Part shown: one piece after another, positions 45,923 to 52,913 of the stretch
Layout: each line of letters starts with the position of its first letter
Position numbering within the stretch: position 1 is the first letter of the stretch
Source of the DNA: Dehalococcoidia bacterium
GTDB taxonomy: Bacteria; Chloroflexota; Dehalococcoidia; Tepidiformales; Tepidiformaceae
DNA: 64,000 nucleotides
NCBI GenBank assembly: GCA_020432045.1
Contig: JAGQHB010000075.1
Span: 42,579-106,578, forward strand
Direction of reading: 5' to 3'
Translations under genes and position numbers: made by a program
Notes under the pieces: generated by a model
Seen by the model: only the letters and a program-made list of their open reading frames with translations
Database searches by the model: none
What the model was told of the DNA's origin: nothing

Positions 45923-45929
45923 ACGCTTC

Positions 45930-46496
45930 TTAGTACCCGCGGCTGTCCCAGAGGATGTCCCCGGTGCCGCTCAGCTTCGCCTGGTATCGTGCCGCCACGA
46001 ACAGGAGGTCGCTCAGGCGGTTCAAGTACGGCACGACCTGGCCCCCGACCGGCTCCTCGCGGCCCAGCGCGATCACCAGCCGCTCCGCTCGCCTGCAAAC
46101 GGTGCGCGCCACGTGAAGCTGCGCCGCGCAGGCATCACCGCCCGGAAGGATGAAGCTCTTCAGCGGTTCGAGGTCGTCGTTCCAGCCGTCGATCCAACCT
46201 TCGAGCTGTTCCACGTGCCGTGGCTCAATTCCCGGCACAGCGAACCGCTTCTTGTCGTCCTCGAGGATGCAAAGGTCACTGCCGACGTTGAAGAGCACCT
46301 GCTGGATCACAAAGAACGGGCCCTTGAGCGAGTCGTCCATGCCGAGTGCGACCGCCACGCCAACGGTACTGTTCAGCTCATCGACCGTGCCGTACGACTC
46401 GATTCGGAGGCTGTCCTTCGCCACCCGTTGCCCGCCGCCCAATGCCGTCGTGCCGTCGTCGCCGGCCCGTGTGTAGACCCTGTTAATGTGCACCAT
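45930..46496 (-). CDS. PduO-type cob(I)alamin adenosyltransferase
   Basis: 188 residues. Transfers adenosyl from ATP to cob(I)alamin. The N-terminal ATP motif VYTRAGDDGTTALGGGQRVAKDSLRIESYGTVDELNS is intact. Later features include FILPGGDACAAQLHVARTVCRRAER and PYLNRLSDLLFVAARY, which form the corrinoid-binding face. ATG 46496 is chosen because it matches the short family N-terminus. It implies that the cell uses adenosylcobalamin; no B12-dependent enzyme or synthesis gene is in the window. Confidence 0.93.
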   Translation of the reverse strand: MVHINRVYTRAGDDGTTALGGGQRVAKDSLRIESYGTVDELNSTVGVAVALGMDDSLKGPFFVIQQVLFNVGSDLCILEDDKKRFAVPGIEPRHVEQLEGWIDGWNDDLEPLKSFILPGGDACAAQLHVARTVCRRAERLVIALGREEPVGGQVVPYLNRLSDLLFVAARYQAKLSGTGDILWDSRGY

Positions 46497-46618
46497 GTTT
46501 CCAGCGTAGCTGACCCCCGCGTTGCAGGCCGGTTGCCCAGCTTTCCAGTGGACACGCGCTCGCGGACAATAGGCCAATCACAGCGCAGACGCCGGCGTCA
46601 GCCGGTGCACGAGTAGCT

Positions 46619-46846
46619 ATGCCCGAGACCTGCATCCGTTGTCACGCCGCGTTGACTGGGCCGCCCTATCTTATGGCCGGCCGTCCCTATTGCTGTCAGA
46701 GCTGTTCAGTCGGTTCGGCCTGCGAACACCAGGGAGTTCGCCGTGCCGCGAACGTCCGGCGCTACGGCCCCATGTTCGAGCGGTTCCGCCAGGCGGTGCG
46801 TACGGCGTCGCCCTACGAGCCGCGTACCGTCCAAACACGCGAGTAA
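46619..46846 (+). CDS. Small Cys-rich putative zinc-ribbon protein
   Basis: 75 residues. Two CxxC pairs (CIRC near residue 5 and CQSC near 26), plus an extra Cys and a CEHQ motif, suggest one zinc site. The rest is Arg-rich. No family is recognised. It lies 64 bp before the FmdB-type zinc-ribbon gene in the same direction, which supports it being real, but no strong SD precedes ATG 46619. Confidence 0.5.
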   Translation: MPETCIRCHAALTGPPYLMAGRPYCCQSCSVGSACEHQGVRRAANVRRYGPMFERFRQAVRTASPYEPRTVQTRE

Positions 46847-46910
46847 GCGCGCAAGCCCACCCTTCGCCACTCCGGCCTGCGCCGGCCATTCCAGAAGGAG
46901 CGAAAACTCA

Positions 46911-47186
46911 ATGGCCCTCTACGAATACCACTGCGCGTCGTGTGGTACTGCCACCGAAATGCGTATGCCCATGGCTGACGTTTTGATGTCCATCGACTGC
47001 CCAAAGTGCGGCAAGAAAGCCACCAAGCGTATCGGTCAATTCGCAGTCCTTGGCCGCGCCGAAGAAGGTTTCGGCGATGGTGCTCCCCCGTGGGACGACG
47101 ACAATGGCGACGGCGGAGGCATGGATTTTGGCGACGACTTTGGTGGCCACGGCCATTCGCACGGCCCCGGCGGCCACACGCACTGA
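46911..47186 (+). CDS. FmdB-family zinc-ribbon protein
   Basis: 91 residues. The N-terminal zinc ribbon is typical of FmdB/CxxC_CXXC_SSSS proteins: MALYEYHCASCGTATEMRMP then SIDCPKCGKKATKRIG (two CxxC pairs). The C-terminal 40 residues are Asp/Gly-rich and end in a His-rich run (HGHSHGPGGHTH) that could bind further metal. AGAAGGAG lies 10 bp before ATG 46911. The function is unproven; regulators of formamidase-type genes gave the family its name. Confidence 0.85.
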   Translation: MALYEYHCASCGTATEMRMPMADVLMSIDCPKCGKKATKRIGQFAVLGRAEEGFGDGAPPWDDDNGDGGGMDFGDDFGGHGHSHGPGGHTH

Positions 47187-47241
47187 CAGTCGCGGTCCGG
47201 CAGTCGCCGCTCGGCGCCTTGCTGCCCGGGAAACCAGGAAG

Positions 47242-47263
47242 CCGGAGGCGGTCGCCTCCGGCT
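47242..47263. terminator. Bidirectional hairpin terminator
   Basis: GCCGGAGGCG/CGCCTCCGGC (47242-47251 with 47254-47263) followed by TTCTTGC. Lies between the FmdB gene (plus) and the lipoprotein gene (minus). Confidence 0.65.
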
Positions 47264-47294
47264 TCTTGCATACGTTTCGGTAGGTCAGTGGCCG

Positions 47295-47783
47295 CTAGTT
47301 GCCGAAGGTGAAGTCGGCCTTAATGCAGTCCTGGTTCTTCGAAGCCGCGTCGTTGAGACGGTCCTTGATCGCCTGCGGCGGCTCTTTCGGGTCACCAATA
47401 TCGTTGAACGCGTCAAGGTTCTTGTCGTCCTTGATCTTCTTCACGGCGTCCTCGGTCTTGTTGACGATGTCCTCGTGATATTCCTTCACGTCCGATGGCG
47501 GGTTCGCCTTCTTCAGGTTCTTGACGTACGCCTCCAACGGCTTCACCAGGAGCACCGCAGCCTCTTCGTCCGTCTCGTCCCCTGAAGCATCGGCGATGAC
47601 CTTCGTCACGTCGTCCTGGAACGTCAGCAGGGCGCTACAGATGGCACCAACGTACGCTTCATCGGTGCCGGATCCACCGCCACCCCCACCGTCATCGTCG
47701 CCACCGCAGGCTGCGAGGCCAAACGTTGCAACGCCAGCCCCCAGCAACAGCGCACCGCTGCGCAGGATAGTTCGAAACTGCAT
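47295..47783 (-). CDS. Putative lipoprotein of unknown function
   Basis: 162 residues. Lipoprotein signal MQFRTILRSGALLLGAGVATFGLAAC, lipobox LAAC with Cys at about residue 26, followed by an Asp/Gly-rich linker (GGDDDGGGGGGSG). The rest is a charged, helical domain rich in Lys/Asp with two Cys (ICSALLTF and NQDCIKADF) that may form a disulfide. ATG 47783 follows GGAGGGAG. No known domain is recognised. It should be anchored on the outside of the cytoplasmic membrane. Confidence 0.7.
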   Translation of the reverse strand: MQFRTILRSGALLLGAGVATFGLAACGGDDDGGGGGGSGTDEAYVGAICSALLTFQDDVTKVIADASGDETDEEAAVLLVKPLEAYVKNLKKANPPSDVKEYHEDIVNKTEDAVKKIKDDKNLDAFNDIGDPKEPPQAIKDRLNDAASKNQDCIKADFTFGN

Positions 47784-47894
47784 CGGATCTCCCTCCGTTG
47801 TCATGGCCGGCACGGAGCCGACGCTCAGGCAAATGTACTTGATCAACCGCATAAGCGCGTCATCAAGCCACCGGCCCCCACTTGCTACCGACAC

Positions 47895-47920
47895 AAAGGC
47901 CCCCGTTTCCGGGGGCCTTT
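47895..47920 (-). terminator. Terminator after acyl-CoA dehydrogenase gene
   Basis: An 11-bp perfect stem AAAGGCCCCCG/CGGGGGCCTTT with a four-base loop (47895-47905 with 47910-47920). On the minus strand it follows the stop at 47949 by 28 bp and ends in a short T-run. Confidence 0.8.
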
Positions 47921-47948
47921 GCAACAATTGTTGTGCGGGAATGGGGAC

Positions 47949-49043
47949 TTAGATTTCCAGCATCTGGGCAACGCGTTCGCGGTGGAAGTCCGCATCGCCC
48001 CAGAACAGCTCCGCACGCTTCTGGCGGCGGAAGAAGAGCTGAATCACGTAGTCCTTGGTGAAGCCGATACCACCATGGATCTGCTGGCCATGTGCCACGA
48101 CCCGCCGGCTGGCATCGCTGCACCAGGCCTTTGCCATCGCAACGTCCATGTCCTGCGAATCTTCGTTCTCGCTGGTCGCCCACGCGGCCTTGTACATGAT
48201 GAATCGCATGCCATCGACATCCGTCACCATGTCTGCAGCCTTGTGCTGGATCGCCTGGAACGAACCAATCGGCCGTCCGAACTGGACGCGCTCCTTGGCG
48301 TAGTTGACCGAGATCTCGAAGTCCTTCTGAGCGAGGCCGACGAGGTACGCGCATTCCATCGCCGTCGCCATGTTCCGCAGGCGGCTCGCGGTGGCATCGT
48401 CCATGCTGATCACTTCTTCAGCCTGGGCGTTGTTCAGGACGACTTCCGCCTGCTTGTCGCTGGCGATCGTCTTCAGGACGGTGACTGAGACGCCGGAGGC
48501 CGTGCGCGGCACGACGTAGCTCTTCAGCGAGCCATCAGGCGCCCATGCGAGCACGTGAAGGTAGTCGGCAACGTTCGCATCCGGCACGAACAGCTTCGTG
48601 CCGCTCAGCTTGTTATCGGCAGTTGCCTTCATCGTCAGGCCTTCGCGGTCCCAGCGGCCGCTCGGCTCTGTGATCGCATACGTGTGGATCTGGGTGCCGT
48701 CGGCGATCTTCGGCAGGTACTTCGCCTGCTGAGCAGCCGTGCCGGCCAGCATCAGGGAAGCAACGCACGCCTGGTTCGGGATGAACGGCCCCGGCACAAG
48801 CGCCCGGCCGAACTCCTCAATGAGTACGCACAGGTCAAGGAAGGAGAAGCCGGCGCCGCCATGCTCCTCGGGGATCATCAGGCCGTGCCAGCCCAGATCC
48901 GCCATCTTCTTCCACAGGTCAGGGCTGTAGCCCTTGTCGTCCTCTTCCATCGCGCGGACGTGCTCTTCCGGGCACTCCTTCTCGAGGAATTCACGGGCTG
49001 AGTTCTTCAGCAGTTCTTGTTCTTCGCTGAGTCCGAGGTCCAT
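47949..49043 (-). CDS. Acyl-CoA dehydrogenase
   Basis: 364 residues. FAD enzyme introducing a trans-2 double bond into acyl-CoA. N-terminal helices (LSEEQELLKNSAREFLEKECP), then YAITEPSGRWD and the middle beta-domain. C-terminal YAKERVQFGRPIGSFQAIQHKAADMVTDVDGMRF and the FAD-binding QIHGGIGFTKDYVIQLFFRRQKRAELFWGDADFHRE close the protein. The length and MDLGLSEEQELL start fit the short actinobacterial-type (FadE-like) family. It is monocistronic between its own terminator and the divergent micro-ORFs. Chain-length preference is unknown. Confidence 0.92.
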   Translation of the reverse strand: MDLGLSEEQELLKNSAREFLEKECPEEHVRAMEEDDKGYSPDLWKKMADLGWHGLMIPEEHGGAGFSFLDLCVLIEEFGRALVPGPFIPNQACVASLMLAGTAAQQAKYLPKIADGTQIHTYAITEPSGRWDREGLTMKATADNKLSGTKLFVPDANVADYLHVLAWAPDGSLKSYVVPRTASGVSVTVLKTIASDKQAEVVLNNAQAEEVISMDDATASRLRNMATAMECAYLVGLAQKDFEISVNYAKERVQFGRPIGSFQAIQHKAADMVTDVDGMRFIMYKAAWATSENEDSQDMDVAMAKAWCSDASRRVVAHGQQIHGGIGFTKDYVIQLFFRRQKRAELFWGDADFHRERVAQMLEI

Positions 49044-49207
49044 TCGGCGATATCCTTTGCGCAGAGATGTTTCCCGGGCTAACCACGCCCGGCGGAGCGC
49101 GCGGATTGTAGCAGGATGTTTAGTGAAGGGCGAACAAGAGCTGTAGCCTTTGTCGATCGGCGTTTCGGAGGGTGCTCAGACGGCTCCCGAGCACCTTCCC
49201 AGCTTGG

Positions 49208-49213
49208 TACAAT
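49208..49213 (+). promoter_or_regulatory. -10 element giving a leaderless micro-ORF transcript
   Basis: TACAAT exactly seven bases before ATG 49221. A 7-bp inverted repeat, GGTGCTC/GAGCACC (49171-49177 with 49189-49195), lies just upstream and could be an operator. Confidence 0.45.
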
Positions 49214-49220
49214 CCCATCA

Positions 49221-49385
49221 ATGGGACTGAAACGATTCATCGTCGCCATCCTCAGGTGGTTCAACTCGGAGCCCCGGGCCACGACCGGCGGCACCTATGT
49301 GAGGGACGCCGTTGAGCAGGACCGTGCCCAGGCGGCGCTCCAGATCCCCGACACCTTCACCCGCATGCCCGGTGACCACCGCTAG
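49221..49385 (+). CDS. Small hypothetical protein 1 (54 aa)
   Basis: 54 residues beginning MGLKRFIVAILRWFNSE, an amphipathic/hydrophobic basic helix, then a polar region (YVRDAVEQDRAQAALQIPDTF). There is no SD; the promoter-like TACAAT seven bases upstream suggests leaderless translation. It lies 24 bp before a second micro-ORF with a similar basic N-terminal helix. No family is recognised. Codon usage is like the neighbours, with mostly G/C third positions. Confidence 0.5.
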   Translation: MGLKRFIVAILRWFNSEPRATTGGTYVRDAVEQDRAQAALQIPDTFTRMPGDHR

Positions 49386-49409
49386 CACGATCGCAGCGCG
49401 GGAGTTCGG

Positions 49410-49589
49410 ATGAACATCCGAACCCTTGCGACAAAGATCGTCCGTACCCTCAACGGCGAGAACTGGGGCTCCGGCAAGTCGGCGGCGAAAAGCGCCAAGT
49501 CGCCGCCTGGCGTCCCCTCGCAGGACCTTCCCGGCGTCGATGAACCAGGCTTGGCCGCGCCCAACAACATGAACGGGTTCGGCGAATAG
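49410..49589 (+). CDS. Small hypothetical protein 2 (59 aa)
   Basis: 59 residues: basic N-terminal helix MNIRTLATKIVRTLNGENW, a Lys/Ser-rich stretch (KSAAKSAKSP), then a Pro/Gly/Asn-rich end. GGGAG lies six to seven bases before ATG 49410, a normal SD. It probably forms a two-gene unit with the preceding micro-ORF; membrane-surface binding by the N-terminal helix is possible. No known family. Confidence 0.5.
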   Translation: MNIRTLATKIVRTLNGENWGSGKSAAKSAKSPPGVPSQDLPGVDEPGLAAPNNMNGFGE

Positions 49590-49598
49590 GCGCCCGGC

Positions 49599-50783
49599 CT
49601 ACCGGTAGCGCATCACAAAGCGCCCCATCCGCTCCAGCGCCCGCTCGATCTGCTCATAGCTGCTGGCGTAGCAGGCACGCACGTAGCCTTCTCCGGAGGC
49701 GCCGAACGCGTTCCCTGGCACCACCGCCACCCGCTCGTCCTGCAACAGCCGCTCGCTGAACGTCACGCTGTCCATCCCGGTGCCCGTGATGTCCGGGAAC
49801 GCATAGAACGCCCCGCGCGGCTCAAAGGTCGGCAGCCCGATTGCGTTCAGGCCATCGACGATCAGCCGCCGCCGCCGGTCGTACTCCGTCTTCATCTCCG
49901 CGATGAACGCCTCGCCGTGGTCCAACGCAGCTACGCCCGCGTACTGGGCCGCCGTCGGCGCCGACATCATCACGTACTGGTGCACCTTCATCAGCGCTTC
50001 CGCCAGCGGTGCCGGCGCGCACACCCAGCCCAGCCGCCAGCCCGTCATCGCGTACGCCTTGCTGAACCCGCCGATCAGGACGGTCCGCCCCTTCTGTCCC
50101 GGCAACGACGCAAAGCTCGTGTGCATCCCGTCGTAGGTCAGCCGGTCGTACAACTCGTCGCTGATCACCGCGAGGTCGTGCTTCGCCGCCACCTCTCCCA
50201 GCGCCAGCAGATCCTCGCGACCCATCGTCGCCCCGGTCGGGTTCGCCGGGTACCCGAGCAACAGCACACGGCTCCGCTCCGTGATCGCCGCCTCCAGGTC
50301 TCCCGGCACCAATCGGAAGTCATTCGCCGCGTAGGTCGCAACTGGCTTGAAGCAGCCACCGGCCATCACTGTCGCCGGTAGATACGCCACATAACTCGGA
50401 TCAGCGCACAGCACCTCGTCCCCTGGGTCCACCAGAGCCCGCAACGCAATATCCAGCGCCTCGCTCGACCCGCTTGTGATCACGATCTCCGTCTTTGGGT
50501 CGTACCGCACGCCATACAGGCGGAACAGGTGCTCACTCAGCTTCTCGCGCAGTTCCGGCAGCCCGTAGTTGGAGGTGTAGTGCGTGTCGCCGCGTTCGAT
50601 GCTGTTCACGGCCGCCATCCGGATCGGCGTCGGCGTTACATAGTCCGGCTCACCGATGCCGAGCGAGATCACGTCCTCGATCGTGCTCAGCAGGTCGAAG
50701 AACTTGCGGATGCCGCTCGCCGGCACGGCCTGGATGCGGCGAGCCACAAAACGGGCTGGGTCGTCTCCCCCTGGTGCCGTCAA
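49599..50783 (-). CDS. PLP-dependent class I/II aminotransferase
   Basis: 394 residues. Fold-type I aminotransferase of the AspC/AlaA-like group: ISLGIGEPDYVTPTPI, HYTSNYGLPELREKLS, GYPANPTGATMGRED, AVISDELYDRLTYDG and the PLP-lysine motif GGFSKAYAMTGWRLGW, with the C-terminal RACYASSYEQIERALERM (substrate-carboxylate Arg). TTG 50783 follows GGAG by six bases and lies just after a terminator hairpin. Upstream is an Ala-rich leader ORF, so expression is probably set by attenuation. Substrate is not certain; the leader suggests alanine. Confidence 0.85.
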   Translation of the reverse strand: MTAPGGDDPARFVARRIQAVPASGIRKFFDLLSTIEDVISLGIGEPDYVTPTPIRMAAVNSIERGDTHYTSNYGLPELREKLSEHLFRLYGVRYDPKTEIVITSGSSEALDIALRALVDPGDEVLCADPSYVAYLPATVMAGGCFKPVATYAANDFRLVPGDLEAAITERSRVLLLGYPANPTGATMGREDLLALGEVAAKHDLAVISDELYDRLTYDGMHTSFASLPGQKGRTVLIGGFSKAYAMTGWRLGWVCAPAPLAEALMKVHQYVMMSAPTAAQYAGVAALDHGEAFIAEMKTEYDRRRRLIVDGLNAIGLPTFEPRGAFYAFPDITGTGMDSVTFSERLLQDERVAVVPGNAFGASGEGYVRACYASSYEQIERALERMGRFVMRYR

Positions 50784-50820
50784 CGTCGTCTCCGTTCTTC
50801 CGCTGCGCGCGCTGGCCACC

Positions 50821-50845
50821 AAAAAGGCCGCACACTGGCGGCCTT
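50821..50845 (-). terminator. Attenuator terminator of the aminotransferase gene
   Basis: On the minus strand AAGGCCGC/GCGGCCTT (50838-50845 with 50824-50831, six-base loop) continues into a T-run (AAAAA on the plus strand at 50821-50825). It lies 35 bp after the leader-peptide stop and 38 bp before the aminotransferase start. Confidence 0.8.
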
Positions 50846-50880
50846 GAGTCTGAGTACCCGGGTCGTGTTCCGGCCGCCTG
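50837..50880 (-). promoter_or_regulatory. Antiterminator pairing region
   Basis: GGCGGCC immediately after the leader-peptide stop (plus positions 50872-50878) is perfectly complementary to GGCCGCC in the 5' arm of the terminator (50837-50843). This 7-bp GC pairing would exclude the terminator stem, giving the mutually exclusive structures of a classical peptide-leader attenuator. Confidence 0.6.
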
Positions 50881-50946
50881 TTACCTGCGCGCATGCGCAG
50901 CCGCAGCGGATGCGGTTGCAGGCAGCGCGAGCAGTGAGCGGAACAT
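50881..50946 (-). CDS. Ala-rich attenuator leader peptide (21 aa)
   Basis: 21-residue ORF: MFRSLLALPATASAAAAH then A-R-R and TAA. Eight of 21 residues are Ala, four of them consecutive, using GCG, GCA and GCT codons. GGGAGAG lies eight bases before ATG. It sits downstream of gatA and upstream of the terminator/antiterminator pair. It is too short for a stable protein and has the position and stop-to-hairpin spacing of a regulatory leader peptide. Confidence 0.65.
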   Translation of the reverse strand: MFRSLLALPATASAAAAHARR

Positions 50947-51025
50947 CAACGTAACTCTCCCGTGACATAGTCCTAACGTCAAGAGCGGCACGGTGCGTGT
51001 AGTTCAGCAGGGGAGGGCTTCTGTA

Positions 51026-52501
51026 CTAACCGCTGCCGCCGACCTCCGCCACCCGGTTCGCCCAGCCAACCGCTGTCTCGAACGCGTACGCCGCCTGCAG
51101 CAGCTTGCCTTCCTGCCAGAAGTTGCCGATGAACTGCACGCCCACCGGCAGTCCCTCGCTCTCGCCGCAGGGCACGCTGATCGCCGGCAATCCCGCCACT
51201 GATGCTGGGATCGTGTAGATGTCGTTCAGGTACATCGCGTACGGGTCATCCAGCTTCGCACCGATCGGGAACGCGACCGTGGGAGCCGTCGGTGTCACGA
51301 TCAGGTCGTACCGCTCGAATGCAGCCTGGAACTCCCGGTTGATGAGCGTCCGTACCTTTTGCGCCTTCACATAGTAGGCGTCGTAATACCCGGCGCTTAA
51401 CGCGTACGTCCCCAGCATTATCCGGCGCTTCACTTCCACCCCGAACCCGCCTTGGCGCGTGTCCTCCATGTTCTGCCACATGCTGTTGCCCGTCCGGTCG
51501 CTGAAGCCGTACTTCACACCGTCGTAGCGAGCCAGGTTCGCGCTCGCCTCGCTCGGGGCGATGATGTAGTACACCGCCAGCGCATGCTCCGTGCTCGGCA
51601 ACGAAAGCTCCCGGTCCACCGTGCAGCCCAGGTCTTGCTCAAGAATCCGCAGCGACTCGTCGATCCGCGCCCGGACTCCGGGTTCCATGCCCTCGACGAA
51701 GTACTCCTTCGGGACGCCAATCCGCATTCCTTCGATGCCCCGCGCCAGGTAGTTCCTGAAGTCAGGTTTGGGTTCGGGGTTGCTGGTCGCGTCCCGCGGA
51801 TCGTGTCCCGCGATGCAGTCCAGCATCACCGCTACGTCCTCGACGTCCCTGCCGATCGGTCCGACCTGGTCCAACGAACTCCCAAAGGCGACGATCCCGA
51901 ACCGGCTCACTCGCCCGTACGTCGGGTCCAACCCCACAACGCCACAGAACGCGGCAGGCTGCCGGATGCTTCCCCCGGTATCGCTCCCAAGCGCCACCAG
52001 CGCCTCGCCCGCCGCCACCGCCGCGGCCGAACCGCCCGAGCTCCCTCCCGGCACGAGTGATATGTCCCACGGGTTCGATGTCGGTCCAAACGCCGAGTGT
52101 TCGGTGCTCGAACCCATCGCGAACTCGTCCATGTTCGCCTTACCGACCATCACAGCCCCCGCGCGCCGAAGCTGCTCGTACACGTGGCTGTCGTACGGCG
52201 GCACGAAATTCTCAAGGATCCGCGACCCTGCTGTGGTTCGGACGCCCTTCGTCACGATCAGGTCCTTCACCGCGACAGGAATCCCGGCCAGCGGCGTCGC
52301 TGTCCCCGACGCGTACTTCGCGTCCGCCTCCCGCGCCTGCTCCAACGCCACATCGGCCGTCACAGTGATGTAGGCGTGTACCTGCGGCTCGACTTCCAAA
52401 ACACGTGTAAGGACCGATTCCGTCAGCTCGACTGCCGTGAACTCGCGTCGCCGGAGCCCCTCGTGCGCTTCGTGTCCGGTAAGGCGCCAGAGATCACTCA
52501 T
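51026..52501 (-). CDS. gatA: Asp-tRNA(Asn)/Glu-tRNA(Gln) amidotransferase subunit A
   Basis: 491 residues. Amidase subunit that hydrolyses glutamine for conversion of Glu-tRNA(Gln) or Asp-tRNA(Asn). The Ser-Ser-Lys triad is visible: Lys in PVAVKDLIVT, Ser residues in SLVPGGSSGGSAAAVAAGE and ALGSDTGGSIRQPAAFCGVVG. ATG overlaps the gatC stop (ATGA). gatB is not in the window, so the three subunits are not all clustered. Confidence 0.96.
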   Translation of the reverse strand: MSDLWRLTGHEAHEGLRRREFTAVELTESVLTRVLEVEPQVHAYITVTADVALEQAREADAKYASGTATPLAGIPVAVKDLIVTKGVRTTAGSRILENFVPPYDSHVYEQLRRAGAVMVGKANMDEFAMGSSTEHSAFGPTSNPWDISLVPGGSSGGSAAAVAAGEALVALGSDTGGSIRQPAAFCGVVGLDPTYGRVSRFGIVAFGSSLDQVGPIGRDVEDVAVMLDCIAGHDPRDATSNPEPKPDFRNYLARGIEGMRIGVPKEYFVEGMEPGVRARIDESLRILEQDLGCTVDRELSLPSTEHALAVYYIIAPSEASANLARYDGVKYGFSDRTGNSMWQNMEDTRQGGFGVEVKRRIMLGTYALSAGYYDAYYVKAQKVRTLINREFQAAFERYDLIVTPTAPTVAFPIGAKLDDPYAMYLNDIYTIPASVAGLPAISVPCGESEGLPVGVQFIGNFWQEGKLLQAAYAFETAVGWANRVAEVGGSG

Positions 52502-52785
52502 TCGAGCACCGCCCGTACTCGAAAATAGCCGTCTTCCACTTCCGGAGCGTTTTCCAATGCCACCTTTTGCGGCAGTGAAGGTGCAACCTCGTCGGCGCGC
52601 ATGACGTTGAACAAGGGGAGAGGTTGGGCCGTCGGCTCCAATCCCTCCGTCGGGACACGCGAAAGGGCGTCGAAATGGTCGAGGATCACCGTCAGCTGCG
52701 CCGCGTACCGTTCTACGTCGGCCTCATTCAGCCCCACCCGCGCGAGTCGCGCGATGTGGCGTACATCGTCAGTCGTAAGCGCCAT
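52498..52785 (-). CDS. gatC: Asp-tRNA(Asn)/Glu-tRNA(Gln) amidotransferase subunit C
   Basis: 95 residues, normal size for GatC, which clamps GatA to GatB. Family pattern: LTTDDVRHIARLARVGLNEADVERYAAQLTVILDHFDALSRVPTEGLEPTAQPLPL and the end RADEVAPSLPQKVALENAPEVEDGYFRVRAVLE. First gene of a gatC-gatA pair with a four-base overlap; divergent from the PBP gene. Confidence 0.94.
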   Translation of the reverse strand: MALTTDDVRHIARLARVGLNEADVERYAAQLTVILDHFDALSRVPTEGLEPTAQPLPLFNVMRADEVAPSLPQKVALENAPEVEDGYFRVRAVLE

Positions 52786-52856
52786 GAGGCCGAGCGTACT
52801 ACGGCGATTCCTTTACTGCCTGCGTGGCTCCATCGCCCTGCTTTGTTACGCTCCAA

Positions 52857-52862
52857 TACAAT
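52857..52862 (+). promoter_or_regulatory. Candidate -10 of the PBP gene
   Basis: TACAAT 51 bp before ATG 52914; five of six consensus bases. No clear -35. Confidence 0.35.
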
Positions 52863-52913
52863 GCACCAACACTCGGCGGTGCCCGGGGGGCGTGGCGGCC
52901 CACGGATCGACGT

